DNA from: Saccoglossus kowalevskii
Lineage: Eukaryota; Hemichordata; Enteropneusta; Harrimaniidae
Length of the DNA: 31,612 bases
Reading direction: 5' to 3'
Assembly (NCBI RefSeq): GCF_000003605.2
Contig: NW_003134840.1
Span: forward strand, 263,026 to 294,637
The notes beneath the pieces were generated by a model that saw only the letters and a program-made list of their open reading frames with translations, searched no databases and was not told the origin of the DNA. The stretch's first letter is position 1. Every line of letters starts with the position of its first letter. Positions 1 through 10,955 of the stretch are shown in pieces. The translations under genes and the position numbers were made by a program.

Positions 1-616
1 TATAAGGATATTGACCTAAAAAAGTTGGGGATCACCAGCCTTTTTTCCCAGAATTAGATGATTGTACTTTAGTGGAAAGTAGCCATTTTGACACTATTAT
101 AACACTTTTACCATAGGCTCCTATGGCAGAGATATTACGCAATATCTCAAAATCTAGCCTGGTGACATAGGCTGAAAAAATCATATATTGTTAATGATGG
201 AGTACTTTTTGTATCTGGGTTTTATAAAGTGTCAAAAAATGCAATTTTTCTTTAACATTGTGTTCTATGGAATTGTTCTAAAAATAGCAATTTTCAAGAA
301 ATATTAGAACGCGTTTCTCAAAAAGCAAAACTGTAACACACAAAATAATGCTATTTCATTATACCATGGGACATTAGCTTCATGATCGTACATAATAAAC
401 TAATGAACATTGTCATGCGATTTATGACCAATTTTGTCAAAAATCATGACTAGGCTTCTACCTTAAACAGAAACATCATATTTGCTTTTAATAAATAAGT
501 GTGTTTATATGGTGATATTTGTCTGGAAGTTGTGTTTGTTGTTTTATACAATGTAATCTGCTGTTCGGTGTACCAAACTAATATTATGGTTCATTGATTA
601 ACTTTTGTTCTTGTAG
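1..616. other. REC8 intron, with a possible TTAA-element end
   Basis: No exon is visible before the splice acceptor TTGTAG at 611-616, so this stretch is read as intron of the REC8-like gene. The segment CTTCTACCTTAA ending at 466 resembles the right terminus of the TTAA element at 2720-3620; ten bases match in inverse orientation. Bases 1-466 could therefore be the right part of a related element cut by the window edge. The match is short, so this is only a suggestion. Confidence 0.35.
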
Positions 617-3600
617 ACATTTGGCAGAAAGCGACGACATGATATAACAGAAGCTTCTATTGAAGAAATGAGAGAACGAGAATTTGAAAAAAGTCATCTC
701 GGATTAGATGAAACGCCATCATCTATAATTGGTAAGATGAGTGTCACCATGGCAATGATGTGCTCCAAATATATGCTTTATTGTCAAAGTTGACATATGC
801 CTGGAATATGGTATTTATTTTTTCTGCTTCAAACATTCTGTGTTATTCAGTATTTTAGCATTTTAAGTAATAAGTGTTCTGTTTCATTGTCAATAGACAC
901 CAGTCGTCAGCTTTCAGAATCAAAACGATCATCATCAACAACAACAAGTTTTCAACTTGAAATGTCCAGCAGGTATGCATTTATTTAGCTGTAATGTGCA
1001 AGCGCGTGTTCGAATTTCATGTAAACAAACAATGTATTTTACACACGTTGTATACGTGGCTATGAGTCTCATATCGAACAGGACGCGACACGACGACTGC
1101 CACCCTTTAAACTTATAATCACATTTTGAAATGAATTTTAGTTTAATTATGATTTAATTACATTAATTAAAATAAAATCCTATATAGGAATGCTATTTAG
1201 TTACAGTTTAATTAAAATGTATGTGGTTAAAAAACCTTAAATTCAATAAAATTCAACATTAACTTAAGTCACAAATCACAGTTTAGTAGTGGCTAGCTAA
1301 TATACACATGTCTTTCAAGACTACTTAATTATTCACAGAACAATTGATGCAGTGTTTTTTTTCCGTTAAAGTTCATCCTATATATATCAACACATCCATG
1401 TGCAACTGTTGATGCAATCTTTTCATTTTATCAAATATTCTATCAATTAGACATAACTGAAGAAGTTTCTGTTCTATGATTTTTGTCAATAGTATTCTTG
1501 AAGGATTTATGTATTTTATTTAATTTTTTGTTTACTTAGACCTGGTACTGGTTTGGAGAAAATAGAAGAGACAGTAGCACAACCCTTAGAAGAAATGATA
1601 TTGGGTGAGACAGAGCCTCTGCATCTAGATGTACCATTGGAATACCCTACAATTATAGAAAGCACTGAATCAGAAGATGAGAAGAAGATGGTACCCACAA
1701 TGCATCATACTGATATCATTAGGTAACTATATAGGCTAATTTGCATTTTAGATGGTTAGTTTGTGGGGATTTTTGAATTTCAACAAAAACAAAATGTGAT
1801 ATTTCTAATGCATGTCAAAGTCGTGTTTGTGTGAGCAAAAACACAAGCATGATATATTTACTCCTAAAACATGTTAGCACTCACTGTACAACCAATTTAG
1901 TGGAAACATGGAAATAGTTGACTGTATTTGCACTCCCAATTGTTGTAAATTATTTTATCAAAATAATCATGTTGTGTACAGTAATAGTGTTTTTTAAAAC
2001 ACATCGCAAACATACTGTGGCAATTTAACATACACTGACAATGCCAGTATTTGAAAACTGTGATTTGAATATTCTCATCAATACATCATGAAAACAAATG
2101 ACTAATCAATGCATGTTTTCAGAGAGCACAGATTGTCTACTTCTATAAGTAGAATGATTTTGATGCTGTATCAAAAATTGCATGTGCTGTTTCCTGAATC
2201 ATTAAAATATGACTTTAATCGCTTGGCCGCAAATAACCCCTTATGTGTAATGGGAGTTTGCATTACTAATGGAGCACACCCTTGATAAATTTATTTATTT
2301 TTCAAATATATAGAAAAATAGGGATTTTAACTATTGATAATCCAACTGCTACATTTGAAGAATTGGTCCCTTTAACCACAAAAAGAAACATTGCTGCCTT
2401 AATGTTTTCTGCTTGTTTGGGTAAGTAGTTTATACTGGTAACCCATATGTGTTATACTGGTTTAGATTGCATGTATGTATAAGTGATTGGTTAATATTTA
2501 TATTTAAGTAGGAAATTTGTTAGTAGATTAGCCAGGGGTTGATCAACTAGTTAGTTAGCAGATATGATTTGATTTACGTATTTGATATTTGAGAGAAATT
2601 ATCAGTATGGTCAATTCATACTACAATTTGCTCACAGGGAACTTTTAATATTTCAATCATTTGTTTTTAAATATATGAATCATGCTTTTCATACTCCACA
2701 GTTGTCATAGTAAACGGAATTAAGGTAGAGATGCAGTTTACCTGACAGGTATTTTAATTAGTTAATTAGGAAACCAAGATGACCTCCCTTGTCCACAAAA
2801 CTATATATTTTCGGAAAGCTTATTGTATGAATTTTAAAATTTTGTTAATATTTTTTTTTATGGACACTCTAGTTTGAAATATGCACAAAAATGTGCTTTT
2901 TTGGCCAAAAGTGATTTAAACAAAATTAGCTTCTAAACCATGCTCCTGTTTCCTGTCAAAATTGGTTTATGGGTACATATGTTTTCTATGAAGAAAGCGC
3001 CGTCTTGAAAACTGTCTACCAGTTGTCAATTTTGCAGGGCAGCAGCTAAAATTTCACTACTTCAAGTTTATGCATAAATTAACACCCAGGCTAGTTGTCT
3101 GTACATTGTTGTAACACTGTTCAACCAAAAACAATGTCCCTGACGGCGTTTTGAAGATAAACACATTGTCAATCATTTGTGAAAATTTCAAAACAAAAGG
3201 TCAAAGTGTCTAGGAGCTATTTTTTTTCAAAGTTCTGGGATGTGCACTAAAAAGAAGCTGAGATAATTGCTAATTTGCATAACAATTCACTCAGTAAGAA
3301 GTTTGCTAATGCTCATAATTAAAATGACTGATCGTTTTGTTAAAAGTTAAATACAGTGCATATTGTGGAGATCCCGTCATTTCTTTTTTTTACCATGTTT
3401 CTTTTTTATTATTTATGTACAGCCTTGTTAAATCTTGCAAAGCATTCAAAAGAGAGAATGTTTGCACCTGTTATCTATATTTTAAAATCGTTTTTTGAGT
3501 ATGTTCCACTATTCAGAATTCTACAAAATTTTAACAGTATTTAGCCAACACTGTTTGGATAATAAAAAGCAAAAAAAAAAATCACTCCCAAGTGCCCACA

Positions 3601-3795
3601 AACCTGCATCTCTACCTTAAAAACAAATAAAAGTGTTTTTTTCTGAAGTCAGATCTTATTAACACAATTTGAAACACTATTTGCAATAATTTTGACCTTG
3701 ATTGTATTACAGACTGTGCTGCAACTGGTCACATGTCACTGGATCAAGAAATAAGCTATGGCCCCATCTACATCAGAAGAGGCCCAAATTTCTAA
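617..3795 (+). CDS. REC8: REC8-like cohesin kleisin, last five exons (5' end outside window)
   Basis: Five exons join in frame: 617-731, 897-972, 1540-1722, 2314-2420 and 3713-3795 (stop TAA 3793-3795), giving 187 residues. Every junction has GT donors (GTAAG, GTATGC, GTAACT, GTAAGT) and AG acceptors with matching phases; split codons give GAC, AGA, AGA and GAC. Exons one to three are acidic, serine-rich linker, including KSHLGLDETPSS and LDVPLEYPTI. The last two exons form the kleisin C-terminal winged helix that binds the SMC1 head. FEELVPLTTKRNIAALMF is followed by LDQEISYGPIYIRRGPNF at the very C-terminus, the usual YG-x-I-x-x-x-x-GP-x-F ending of Rad21/Rec8 proteins. The segment before the helix, with its proline, fits animal REC8 better than RAD21 from memory. 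REC8 holds sister chromatids together in meiosis and is cut by separase. The N-terminal SMC3-binding domain must lie upstream. RAD21 or RAD21L remain less likely alternatives. Confidence 0.78.
1001..1110. mobile_element. Truncated TTAA-type MITE in a REC8 intron
   Basis: The sequence from about 1001 (AGCGCGTGTTCGAATTTCAT onward) to the TTAA at 1107-1110 is nearly the same as 27755-27865. That includes the internal TGTATTTTACACACGTTGTA stretch and the GC-rich right end CGACTGCCACCCTTTAA. The left terminus seen in the 27.7-kb copy is missing here. It lies 29 bases after the donor of exon 897-972. It is non-coding, and its mobility is inferred from the repeat copy and the TTAA border. Confidence 0.7.
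2720..3620. mobile_element. 901-bp TTAA-bounded inverted-repeat element in the last REC8 intron
   Basis: The left end TTAAGGTAGAGATGCAG (2720-2736) and the right end CTGCATCTCTACCTTAA (3604-3620) are exact 17-base reverse complements, with TTAA at both outer borders. TTAA duplication is typical of piggyBac-type transposition, but the termini do not show the CCC-start usual for piggyBac, so the superfamily is open. The interior is AT-rich and has no convincing coding region; the 62-codon ORF at 3356-3544 has no recognisable motif. It is most likely a non-autonomous element. Related single ends may lie at 463-466 and 9093-9096. Confidence 0.72.
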
Positions 3796-4180
3796 ATTAT
3801 TCACTACTGTCAACCCAATTTTTTGCTCATTATGTCTTTTTGGAGAAAATTTGCATATTGTTTAAAGAGAAAGAAAATTAGCTAATTTAATCTCTGTTTT
3901 GCTTAATGTTTATTATAATTAGTATAATCATACTTGTTACAATTTATCACAAGAGATTATCACTACCGTACTGTAATATAATTCCAGTATTTTAAAGTCA
4001 AAAAACTCTTATCCTGAGACCATATTTTGATATGAATTATGTGGAACCCCAAAATAGAAAACACTTGATGGCTGTGATACAATAGGACCTACAAAGTATT
4101 ATAACATAATTCATTATTATTAATATAAATAATTCAAGTACAATATTGGCTATCATAATTGAAAATATGAAATGAAAGTA

Positions 4181-4495
4181 ACTCAATTTTGGGTTAGGGA
4201 GAATTTAGGGCTATGAATTTATATGTATTTAATATTATGTTTTTTAATAACACAAATATTTATTATTATATTATCAATGTACTAAATTTTGGGCCAGACA
4301 TAATTCAAAATTATGGATTTATGCATTTAATATTATTTTTGAACATACATTTGTATGCTTTCAAAAACACAAATATTTATTAATGTTATCAAATGTACTA
4401 AATTTTGGGTCAGAAACAATTTAAAGTTATGTATTTAATATTATATACTTGCATTTGTATGTTTTTAATAACACAAATATTAATTAACTTTTATT
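4181..4495. repeat. Three degenerate ~100-bp tandem repeats
   Basis: Three successive units start with ACTMAATTTTGGG at 4181, 4281 and 4397. Each continues through TTTAATATTAT and a block ending AACACAAATATT. Unit lengths are about 100, 116 and 99 bases, the middle unit carrying extra sequence. They lie in the presumed 3' UTR or downstream flank of REC8 and show no coding potential. Confidence 0.8.
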
Positions 4496-5584
4496 GAATG
4501 GGCTTTTATACCTGTTTCTATTTTATAATGACTTTTATAATTAATTTTTGAATGTATTTCAAAGTGATATTACTATTTTCCATTTATTCCATTTCATATG
4601 AATTTCTTTATAATACAATATAAATATTTTCGCCATTTGAACTGAATATTTTCAATGCTGCAATTGTTAAATTAAATTGGTCATTCACGTAACATTTTCC
4701 TGTGTAATCTCATTATGTTTTGTAGTAAATTTAATAAAATGTGATCATAATGATAATAATCTGATTGGTTGTTCAAATTCAAATATTGCAAGTGTTACCC
4801 AATTGTTGACATCTAATGCTTGTTCCTGTTTTGTGTAACCATGGCAACAATAAAATTAGAATGATTTTGTTTTGAAATGCATTAACGTTTTGAATATTTA
4901 AAAAGTATGTCTGCTGTCATCAAAACTGACAAAATGCTTTATCAAGCATTAATGCAGTGCTTTAATTAAATATAGCAGCAAAAGTAAGCTTTATATCTTT
5001 AAATTCAAGAATTCATTGTTGTATTTTAAATTCTATTTTCAGACTTAATAAAAAATTTACAGAATTTGTTCATGTAATTCTATTTATAGTAGCTTGTGAT
5101 TATATGCACAAAACCATAGTTGCATGAAATTATATATGCATAAAATTGTAGTATATATTTCAATTTATTGCTCGTTGGCTGCACTTGAACTGGTGCCTAC
5201 TTAAGCTACATAGCAGCCACCAAACTTTTGTGTTTACTGTTGAATCATTGAACAATTGGATCAGCGCTAGATGTAAGACTGTCAGCGAGAGAACTTTTAT
5301 ATTGTTCAGATAATAGAACAAATTTGTTTCCAAATAAATTCCAGTGCTGACACTATTTTATCATTGCTGTTTGTTTTAAAACTCTTCCCAGATAATGCAA
5401 TTTTATTTTTCCACTCATAGTTCACTATGTGATTGCCATTAGAAGAGCGCATTGGATTGTGGGAAAATCAATGTTTATCAGCAACGACTGCCGCTTTTTA
5501 CAATTGGAAAGAATGTGTATTGCTAATTTAATTTGCATGTCTTAAGAAAATCAGATTTAAATCAAACTTGTTGCACGGGTGCTA

Positions 5585-5820
5585 TAAACCAACCAAACTG
5601 AGAACGTCGTTTTCAAATTTTGCATCTCAATTAGCAGATCCAAATCTTCTTTAATTTTGAAATAATTTTAAATATAAACATATAAAATAAATCAGACTGT
5701 AAACCAAACAAACTGAGAATGAATAACACTTTTATCACATTTCGCATTTCAAATAGCAGACTTATATTAGTCCAAAATCTTTTTAAATTTCGAATTAATT
5801 TTAAATATTACATATTCATA
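5585..5820. repeat. Two-copy ~115-bp tandem duplication
   Basis: TAAACCAACCAAACTGAGAA at 5585 recurs as TAAACCAAACAAACTGAGAA at 5700. Both units then share a GCATYTCAAWTAGCAGA block, a CAAAATCT-like block and AATTTTAAATAT. The second unit carries small insertions. The 77-codon ORF starting at 5719 is inside this repeat and is not a gene. Confidence 0.75.
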
Positions 5821-8492
5821 TGCCGCCAATTTTCTCACCACATGCAAATTGTTTTTAAGCTTTGTTTGATTTGCGGTCACTGGCATCTATTTAAAAAAAA
5901 ATTCAATGTGACAAATAATGATCAGTTTAGCAGGCACTACCCAGCATTATGATTCAATGGCACAGATTCAGGTCATCTCATAAAACAAACGTTTATTACT
6001 GAGAGTTCTCATGCGACATTTCCTTACAATGAAAAATAAGGTGAATTTTACTCGCAATATAACAAAAAACTGATATTTTACACGGTATTGCAATCAGAAC
6101 TGAGTAAGTATCAATGTTTGGCGCACCTCGAAAACAATCCGTAATATAGAATAATGGAGACTGTGACAACAAACATGAAGTAGACATAGCTAATTGAGAC
6201 GATAGGTTCTAACCAATTATATGCTAAGTTGTACCTGATGTCAGACGTCCTGAACCAGTAACCAGTAATTTTAGTTACACTCTTGCTTATTGGGAAAAAA
6301 ACGAAATTATATTTAATTCAAGACAAAACAGAGTCTGATGAAATAGACAAGTATGGTAAGAATACATTGCAAACTTAACTGCAAGATTCCCAATATCAAT
6401 TTGCATAATTTTGTTAGGTACATGATAATCTTCAAATCCCAGTGTAATGTCACAATTATGCTGTATTCAATAAATAAATATCCCACGCTTGGTATTTGCC
6501 TGGAAGTACTTCATTTGCATATCCCAGCTATCTTGAGTGTCAGTGGGTTCTTGTTGTTTTGTTAAGCATGCTTGGATATTTGAGGATAGGGCGATAATAA
6601 TACCACTACTCATTATTACTATCCCAATAGTCAGGAAAGGAACAAGATAATTTCCAGTTATGTCGAACAACCAACTTTTCAACAGAAACAAATTAACTAA
6701 TTGACAATGTTAGTGTATACGATAAGCATTAAGTTCTACAAACAAAACAATTGTATCTGATCAATACCTTAATTCATCAATGGAATGCAATACAATTACT
6801 AACAATTACAAGAAATACCGTACTTAATAATACGTTCAGTTACGTCACTGGTGTGTGGTGTAATAAGCAGTGACAACGACCACAGATCAGGGCAATTAAT
6901 CTTCACAATTATAACAGATACGTGGCACATATTGAAAAACAACAATGGAAAAGCTAAGCCAAAAAGTCTACTAAATAATAACACAATAGTGAATACTAGC
7001 AAATTTGATCTGAGTATATTATCATACATTTCATTTTAAGACGCATTGGAGAAAAAAATCAAGCATTACAACATTTGTGAATCATAAAACTATTTCTATT
7101 TTAATTGCAATGTAGACGATGTGATGCTCATAATCAAACCAACTATAACAACAAATCCATGACGATAAATAGAAGCAGTGTCATTTGGGGATATATATAG
7201 ACGAGAACCAAGTACAGCACTATAAGGTATAGGTCGACAGAATTGCCTTTAACATTGACTAGCGACAGAACTAGTATGTTACAATATTTAACATCAATTT
7301 GGAGTACTTTATCTATCTGATCCAGTGTCATAATAGTGTCATGCAATCAAAACATATCAAGTTGCAGTATATTTTTGTAAAATATGCATGAAACCAATGA
7401 CTTACCTACAAATGTTGGTCCTACAAGGAATCCTATGCTCATGCTGAAGTAGTCCCATCCAAATGCAATGTGCAGATTATCCACTCCCACACATTCTCGT
7501 AAAGCGACTGGAACCAGAACTTGAAAGATACCCAAATGTAAGCCATAAAATGTAGACAATATAGCTAATAAGTTATACATATCCACTAAAACGAACATGA
7601 ACACAGTAGTTCCAGTTAAAGCTATGCCATACAAACGAATTGCAGATATATATGACCACAGTCAACAAGCCACCCATGACTGATGCGTCCTATCACACCC
7701 GAGATACTCTTTATTGTTAATAGAAATGTTGCTTCAAGCTTCTGAATACCAATGAAAACAGCCATTGAAACAAAGTGTGAAACTACAGCACTCGTTCCTA
7801 ACCCTTCATACAATGCAGATTATAGTAAATTGTGGGTTTGAAACAAAGAGACTTAAATGAAGGGTATTCTTCACACTTGTTAATATGTTACATAGGCCAG
7901 TTTCTTCAGGGATCTGTTGTTCAGCCTGACTATTCCTTTTTATGACTTGTTTTGCATCATTGGTTTGAACTGCTTCCACTTCATTTGAATTGCTTACTTC
8001 TACATTTTCTGTTGACAATTGTAATGGGCGTAATATTGTACCAAATAAACATATATGGGCATTAACACCGGCAACAATGAACAAAGCACTTCGCCATCCA
8101 TATATTGTAATAACAATCTGATGGAGAGGCGGGATGCATAACATGCCAACCGCGGCACCAGAAAACATAATTCCATTTGCTGTAGCATATCGCTTTTCAA
8201 AATAGTGACTTAAACCAATGACTGACGACGTCTGTGCAATGCCATAACCCACTCCGAAAATAAAATAAATAAATAAATTAATTAATAAATAATTTTTTAT
8301 ACCAAAGAAACATTTTAATTTGACTTTTAAAAAATAAGATTTACTTATTAACTAGCACACCATGTGTGAGATATAGTAATTCTAAGGACGGTGCAAATAT
8401 TGAAAGGATTGTCCCAACTGCAGACATAAATCCGCCAATCATAACAACAATCCGTGTACCAAACCTCTTTGTTAGAATACTTGTCAATATTC

Positions 8493-8689
8493 CTAATAAA
8501 ATAATTATCACCTTAAGAATAACGACAATAGAAGCTATTTATTTCTTTTTGGTGCACCGGAAAATGATATTTCCATTGAGCTAGTACCAGATTCGACGAG
8601 AAAGCTCTGAAGAACGAACCACTAAAAGTAGCCATCACTGCTATTTTGTTTCTTAAGTTCTGTAACGAGATGTATATGCATGGGCAGTG
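8493..8689 (-). other. Extra transporter-like segment in front of exon 2
   Basis: Upstream of the exon 2 acceptor, the minus strand reads NLRNKIAVMATFSGSFFR after a GTTACAG acceptor at about 8661. A one-base shift then gives SFLVESGTSSMEISFSGA, and another frame gives IASIVVILKVIIILLG running straight into exon 2. These blocks resemble the same helix 1-2 part of SLC16 proteins that exon 1 already supplies (SGVFLVAFVEYFQ). It could be a decayed duplicate or alternative exon, or the true 5' part of exon 2. Chance hydrophobic reading cannot be excluded. Confidence 0.4.
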
Positions 8690-8699
8690 ACAGAGACGG

Positions 8700-10232
8700 G
8701 AAGTCGAGTCTACTGCTAGAGCTATTGAAATAAATTTATGCTAAGGCGTTGAATATCACAATGTGGGCAACATACTAATGCGTGACTGGGTGTCATCATC
8801 CAATACAATAATGTGGTTTAAATGGCATTCTCCAATATCTGAAAAATAAAGCAATGGCTGATGGCATTCCTGTTAATCATTCGAGTTACAACATGGCGTC
8901 AACAATACTTGTGTAATATTCTGATTGTGTCGTTTGAAACGATTCTGTTAGCTAAATACATATTCTAATGCATGGTTATGTATGTGCTAAGAATAAGAAC
9001 CGTTAAAAATAAGGGAATACTATACTGAAATACCAGAACACATTTCTTCAGATCACATTATTGATTATTATGTTTGCACCACGTGGGCGCGTTTAAGGTG
9101 AGGATGCACCATGATTTATAGGAATTTTAAACAATAATTTACACTTAGTCTACTAACAAATATGTTAATTTTGTCATGTTATATACCACATGAAGACTTA
9201 TTTTGCCAGCTTTTCAACAGTATGATGCATTTTTTTGTGGTTGCTAACGGTATCAAAAATGGGTTGAAAATGTCCGTTTTTGGTTAAATTATGTTTAAAA
9301 CTATTTAACCTCTGAACGCATAGGTTTATCGAATTGCAGTTTGACTTGTTTAAAACATATGCTCACTAGGATGATAGAACGAAAGTTTGTAGTAATTCCA
9401 TTGAATAGTTTTTTTTTCACAATGCCTTCTATAAATTTCACACTTTTAAATTGACGTGTAATTAACGCTATTGCCGATTGACATTACGGTTACTTTTTTT
9501 CTTCTCCAAACAATAATTCCACGCGACGCACTCTGAATGTGCCAGACCGGAACAATTTACGCGGAACTACGAATGTCGTTTCGCGTACCTTTTGAACCAC
9601 TACGAAAAGATCGAGTACCACAACTGGAACAACACTGAAACAACACTGTTTTAAAAAAAAATTAAATCTGCGCAAATTTGTGTGAGCGTTTCTGTTCTAC
9701 AAAAAGCGGAGTTGGCGAAACTGTCTTCGTGAGCCCAGCTTCTGATGTCCCGCTATGTTTATAAAGTCAATTGTGGATGAAGCTTGTACGCACATGTATG
9801 CAAATTACCGATCAGCTGATTGTTTATAAATCCGACCCGCCAGGGAACCGGGTAAAATAGACTATGTCAAAATACACTATGCTTCACGTATTGTCTCCGT
9901 AATTTCTGGGCAAAATGTTTTTATTGTCACTCTTCTTGGAGCTGACAGAAATTCCAATTCGGCCGTGGTTTTTGTATGGGTGAGCGGAAATTGGTGGCGG
10001 AAGTCCAACGAAACTTGACAATTTCGTGTCATGGTGCCAATAAGGATAACAAGAACATCTGTATCAACAGTTCGTCTTAAACATTTAGCACAACCAAGCA
10101 GTATAGCACCCTGTACATGGTTTAGCAGCCTTTTGTCTGTTTTATGTGTTTGTTTTTAATATTTTATAAGGTGTTCTACTCACAATAGAATTTTTAAATT
10201 TTCACCCAAGAACAAGGACGTTATTTTAATTG
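8700..10232. other. Transporter intron 1, mostly featureless
   Basis: No exon is seen. TTAAGGTGAGGATGCAC at 9093-9109 matches 13 of 17 bases of the terminus of the 901-bp TTAA element at 2720 and may be a lone left end, with no partner end found. The part from about 9500 to 10050 is less AT-rich and has more CpG than its surroundings, which could reflect an old insertion or a regulatory patch; short ORFs there show no known motif. Confidence 0.35.
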
Positions 10233-10321
10233 TTAAAGGGCAACAGTCAAAGTCGCCATCTTTATTTATATGAGACCCATATATCTCGCACATGAGCAGC
10301 GCGACGACTACCGCGCTTTAA
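10233..10321. mobile_element. 89-bp TTAA MITE
   Basis: It begins TTAAAGGGCAACAGTC and ends GACTACCGCGCTTTAA, so TTAA lies at both borders and the termini form imperfect inverted repeats. The interior (GTCGCCATCTTTATTTATAT, then GAGACCCATATATCTCGCAC) is found in reverse orientation at 19370-19452. The right half is also related to the right half of the 27.7-kb MITE. It sits in the first transporter intron. Confidence 0.75.
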
Positions 10322-10809
10322 TGTTTTTGAATAGCGTTCTATTCTTGTTTCTAATCCTGAACAAAAGTGATTACTAGTGAATCAACAAATATTTACGCAA
10401 GTCGTGCATATTCAGACCAGCAAATAGTTCCTATAATAGTCTTTAAATCCCAGAACTGGAATTTCATTGCCATTTAAAACGTACCAGAATTGACTCTTAC
10501 AAAGTCTACATTTGTAAACTCACCTGAACTGTTGAAGAAGAAACCCATAAAAGACTCCTTCCTGGAAATACTCCACAAAAGCTACGAGAAACACGCCGCT
10601 GGTGTAAAAACTACCAGTGGAAAGAGCATGAATCATCATACTAGCAAATGTTATTACCCATCCATATCCACCATCAGGAGGTTTGTTTGTGGGATGTCTT
10701 TTCTACTCTGCCATTCTGTAATGAAATTGCATTAATAAACTGAATCCAAAAATGAGAGCTTCAAGCAGCCTGACGGGGTCCAAGCAAGAAGAGCAACATT
10801 GCACAGCAT

Positions 10810-10950
10810 CATTGGCGGATTTAGAGGGGGCCGAGGGGGCGCGGCCCCCTATTTTTAACAACCAACAGGTCTTCGCGCCATCAGCGATCGTGAACTTGGC
10901 CTTTGGCCAACTTATCGGACCCCCTATCCAGAATCCTAGATCCGCCCCTG
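10810..10950. mobile_element. 141-bp inverted-repeat MITE with AGCAT target duplication
   Basis: The left end CATTGGCGGATTTAG and the reverse complement of the right end, CAGGGGCGGATCTAG, match at 11 of 15 bases. The flanks are AGCAT at 10805-10809 and AGCAT at 10951-10955, a perfect 5-base direct repeat. A G/C-rich fold lies inside at 10826-10850 (GGGGGCC...GGCCCCC). The overlapping ORFs on both strands are inside the element and are not genes. The terminus style CAGGGGCGGAT is common in hAT-type MITEs, but hAT elements make 8-base duplications, so the superfamily is uncertain. Confidence 0.75.
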
Positions 10951-10955
10951 AGCAT

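Larger units (their letters stand above)
3796..6466. other. Spacer between convergent REC8 and transporter genes
   Basis: No exon is visible. The span should hold the REC8 3' UTR; the first canonical AATAAA downstream of the stop is at 4733-4738, with another at 4849-4854. On the minus strand, AATAAA opposite 5991-5996 could serve the transporter gene. Two tandem repeats, listed separately, lie at 4181-4495 and 5585-5820. The rest is AT-rich sequence in which nothing else is recognised. Confidence 0.5.
6467..10702 (-). pseudogene. Monocarboxylate-transporter-like (SLC16/MFS) gene with broken frames
   Basis: Homology to SLC16 proton-linked carboxylate transporters (plasma membrane, 12 helices) is clear. 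Exon 1 (10702-10524) encodes PPDGGYGWVITFASMM, the family signature before helix 1, and FLVAFVEYFQE. It ends at donor GTGAGT, but needs a one-base shift near FQE to join exon 2 in phase. Exon 2 (from 8492 after acceptor TTATTTTATTAG, to about 8353) gives GILTSILTKRFGTR and LELLYLTHGVL. Its donor is poor (GTTAAT) and out of phase with exon 3. Exon 3 (8251-7406, donor GTAAGT) gives VGYGIAQTSSVIGLSHYFEK, GVIGRISHGWLVDCGHI and LHIAFGWDYFSMSIGFLVGP. It has frame breaks near 7815 (+1) and in an AT run near 7650 (-1). Exon 4 (6674-6467) gives WLFDITGNYLVPFLTIG, the last helix, and a short tail. Its acceptor AAAAG is one base off phase. Five or more breaks suggest a pseudogene, but indel errors in the sequence are possible. 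Confidence 0.8.

Noticed and set aside
5165..5225. tRNA-like A box and B box (TAGCTTAAGTAGG and AGTTCAAGTGC on the minus strand)
   Set aside because: The two boxes are only a few bases apart, too close for a tRNA or tRNA-derived SINE, and no acceptor stem can be drawn.
6799..7346. Hydrophobic minus-strand ORFs between transporter exons 3 and 4
   Set aside because: They do not match any SLC16 block and lie after a good GTAAGT donor, so they are read as intron.
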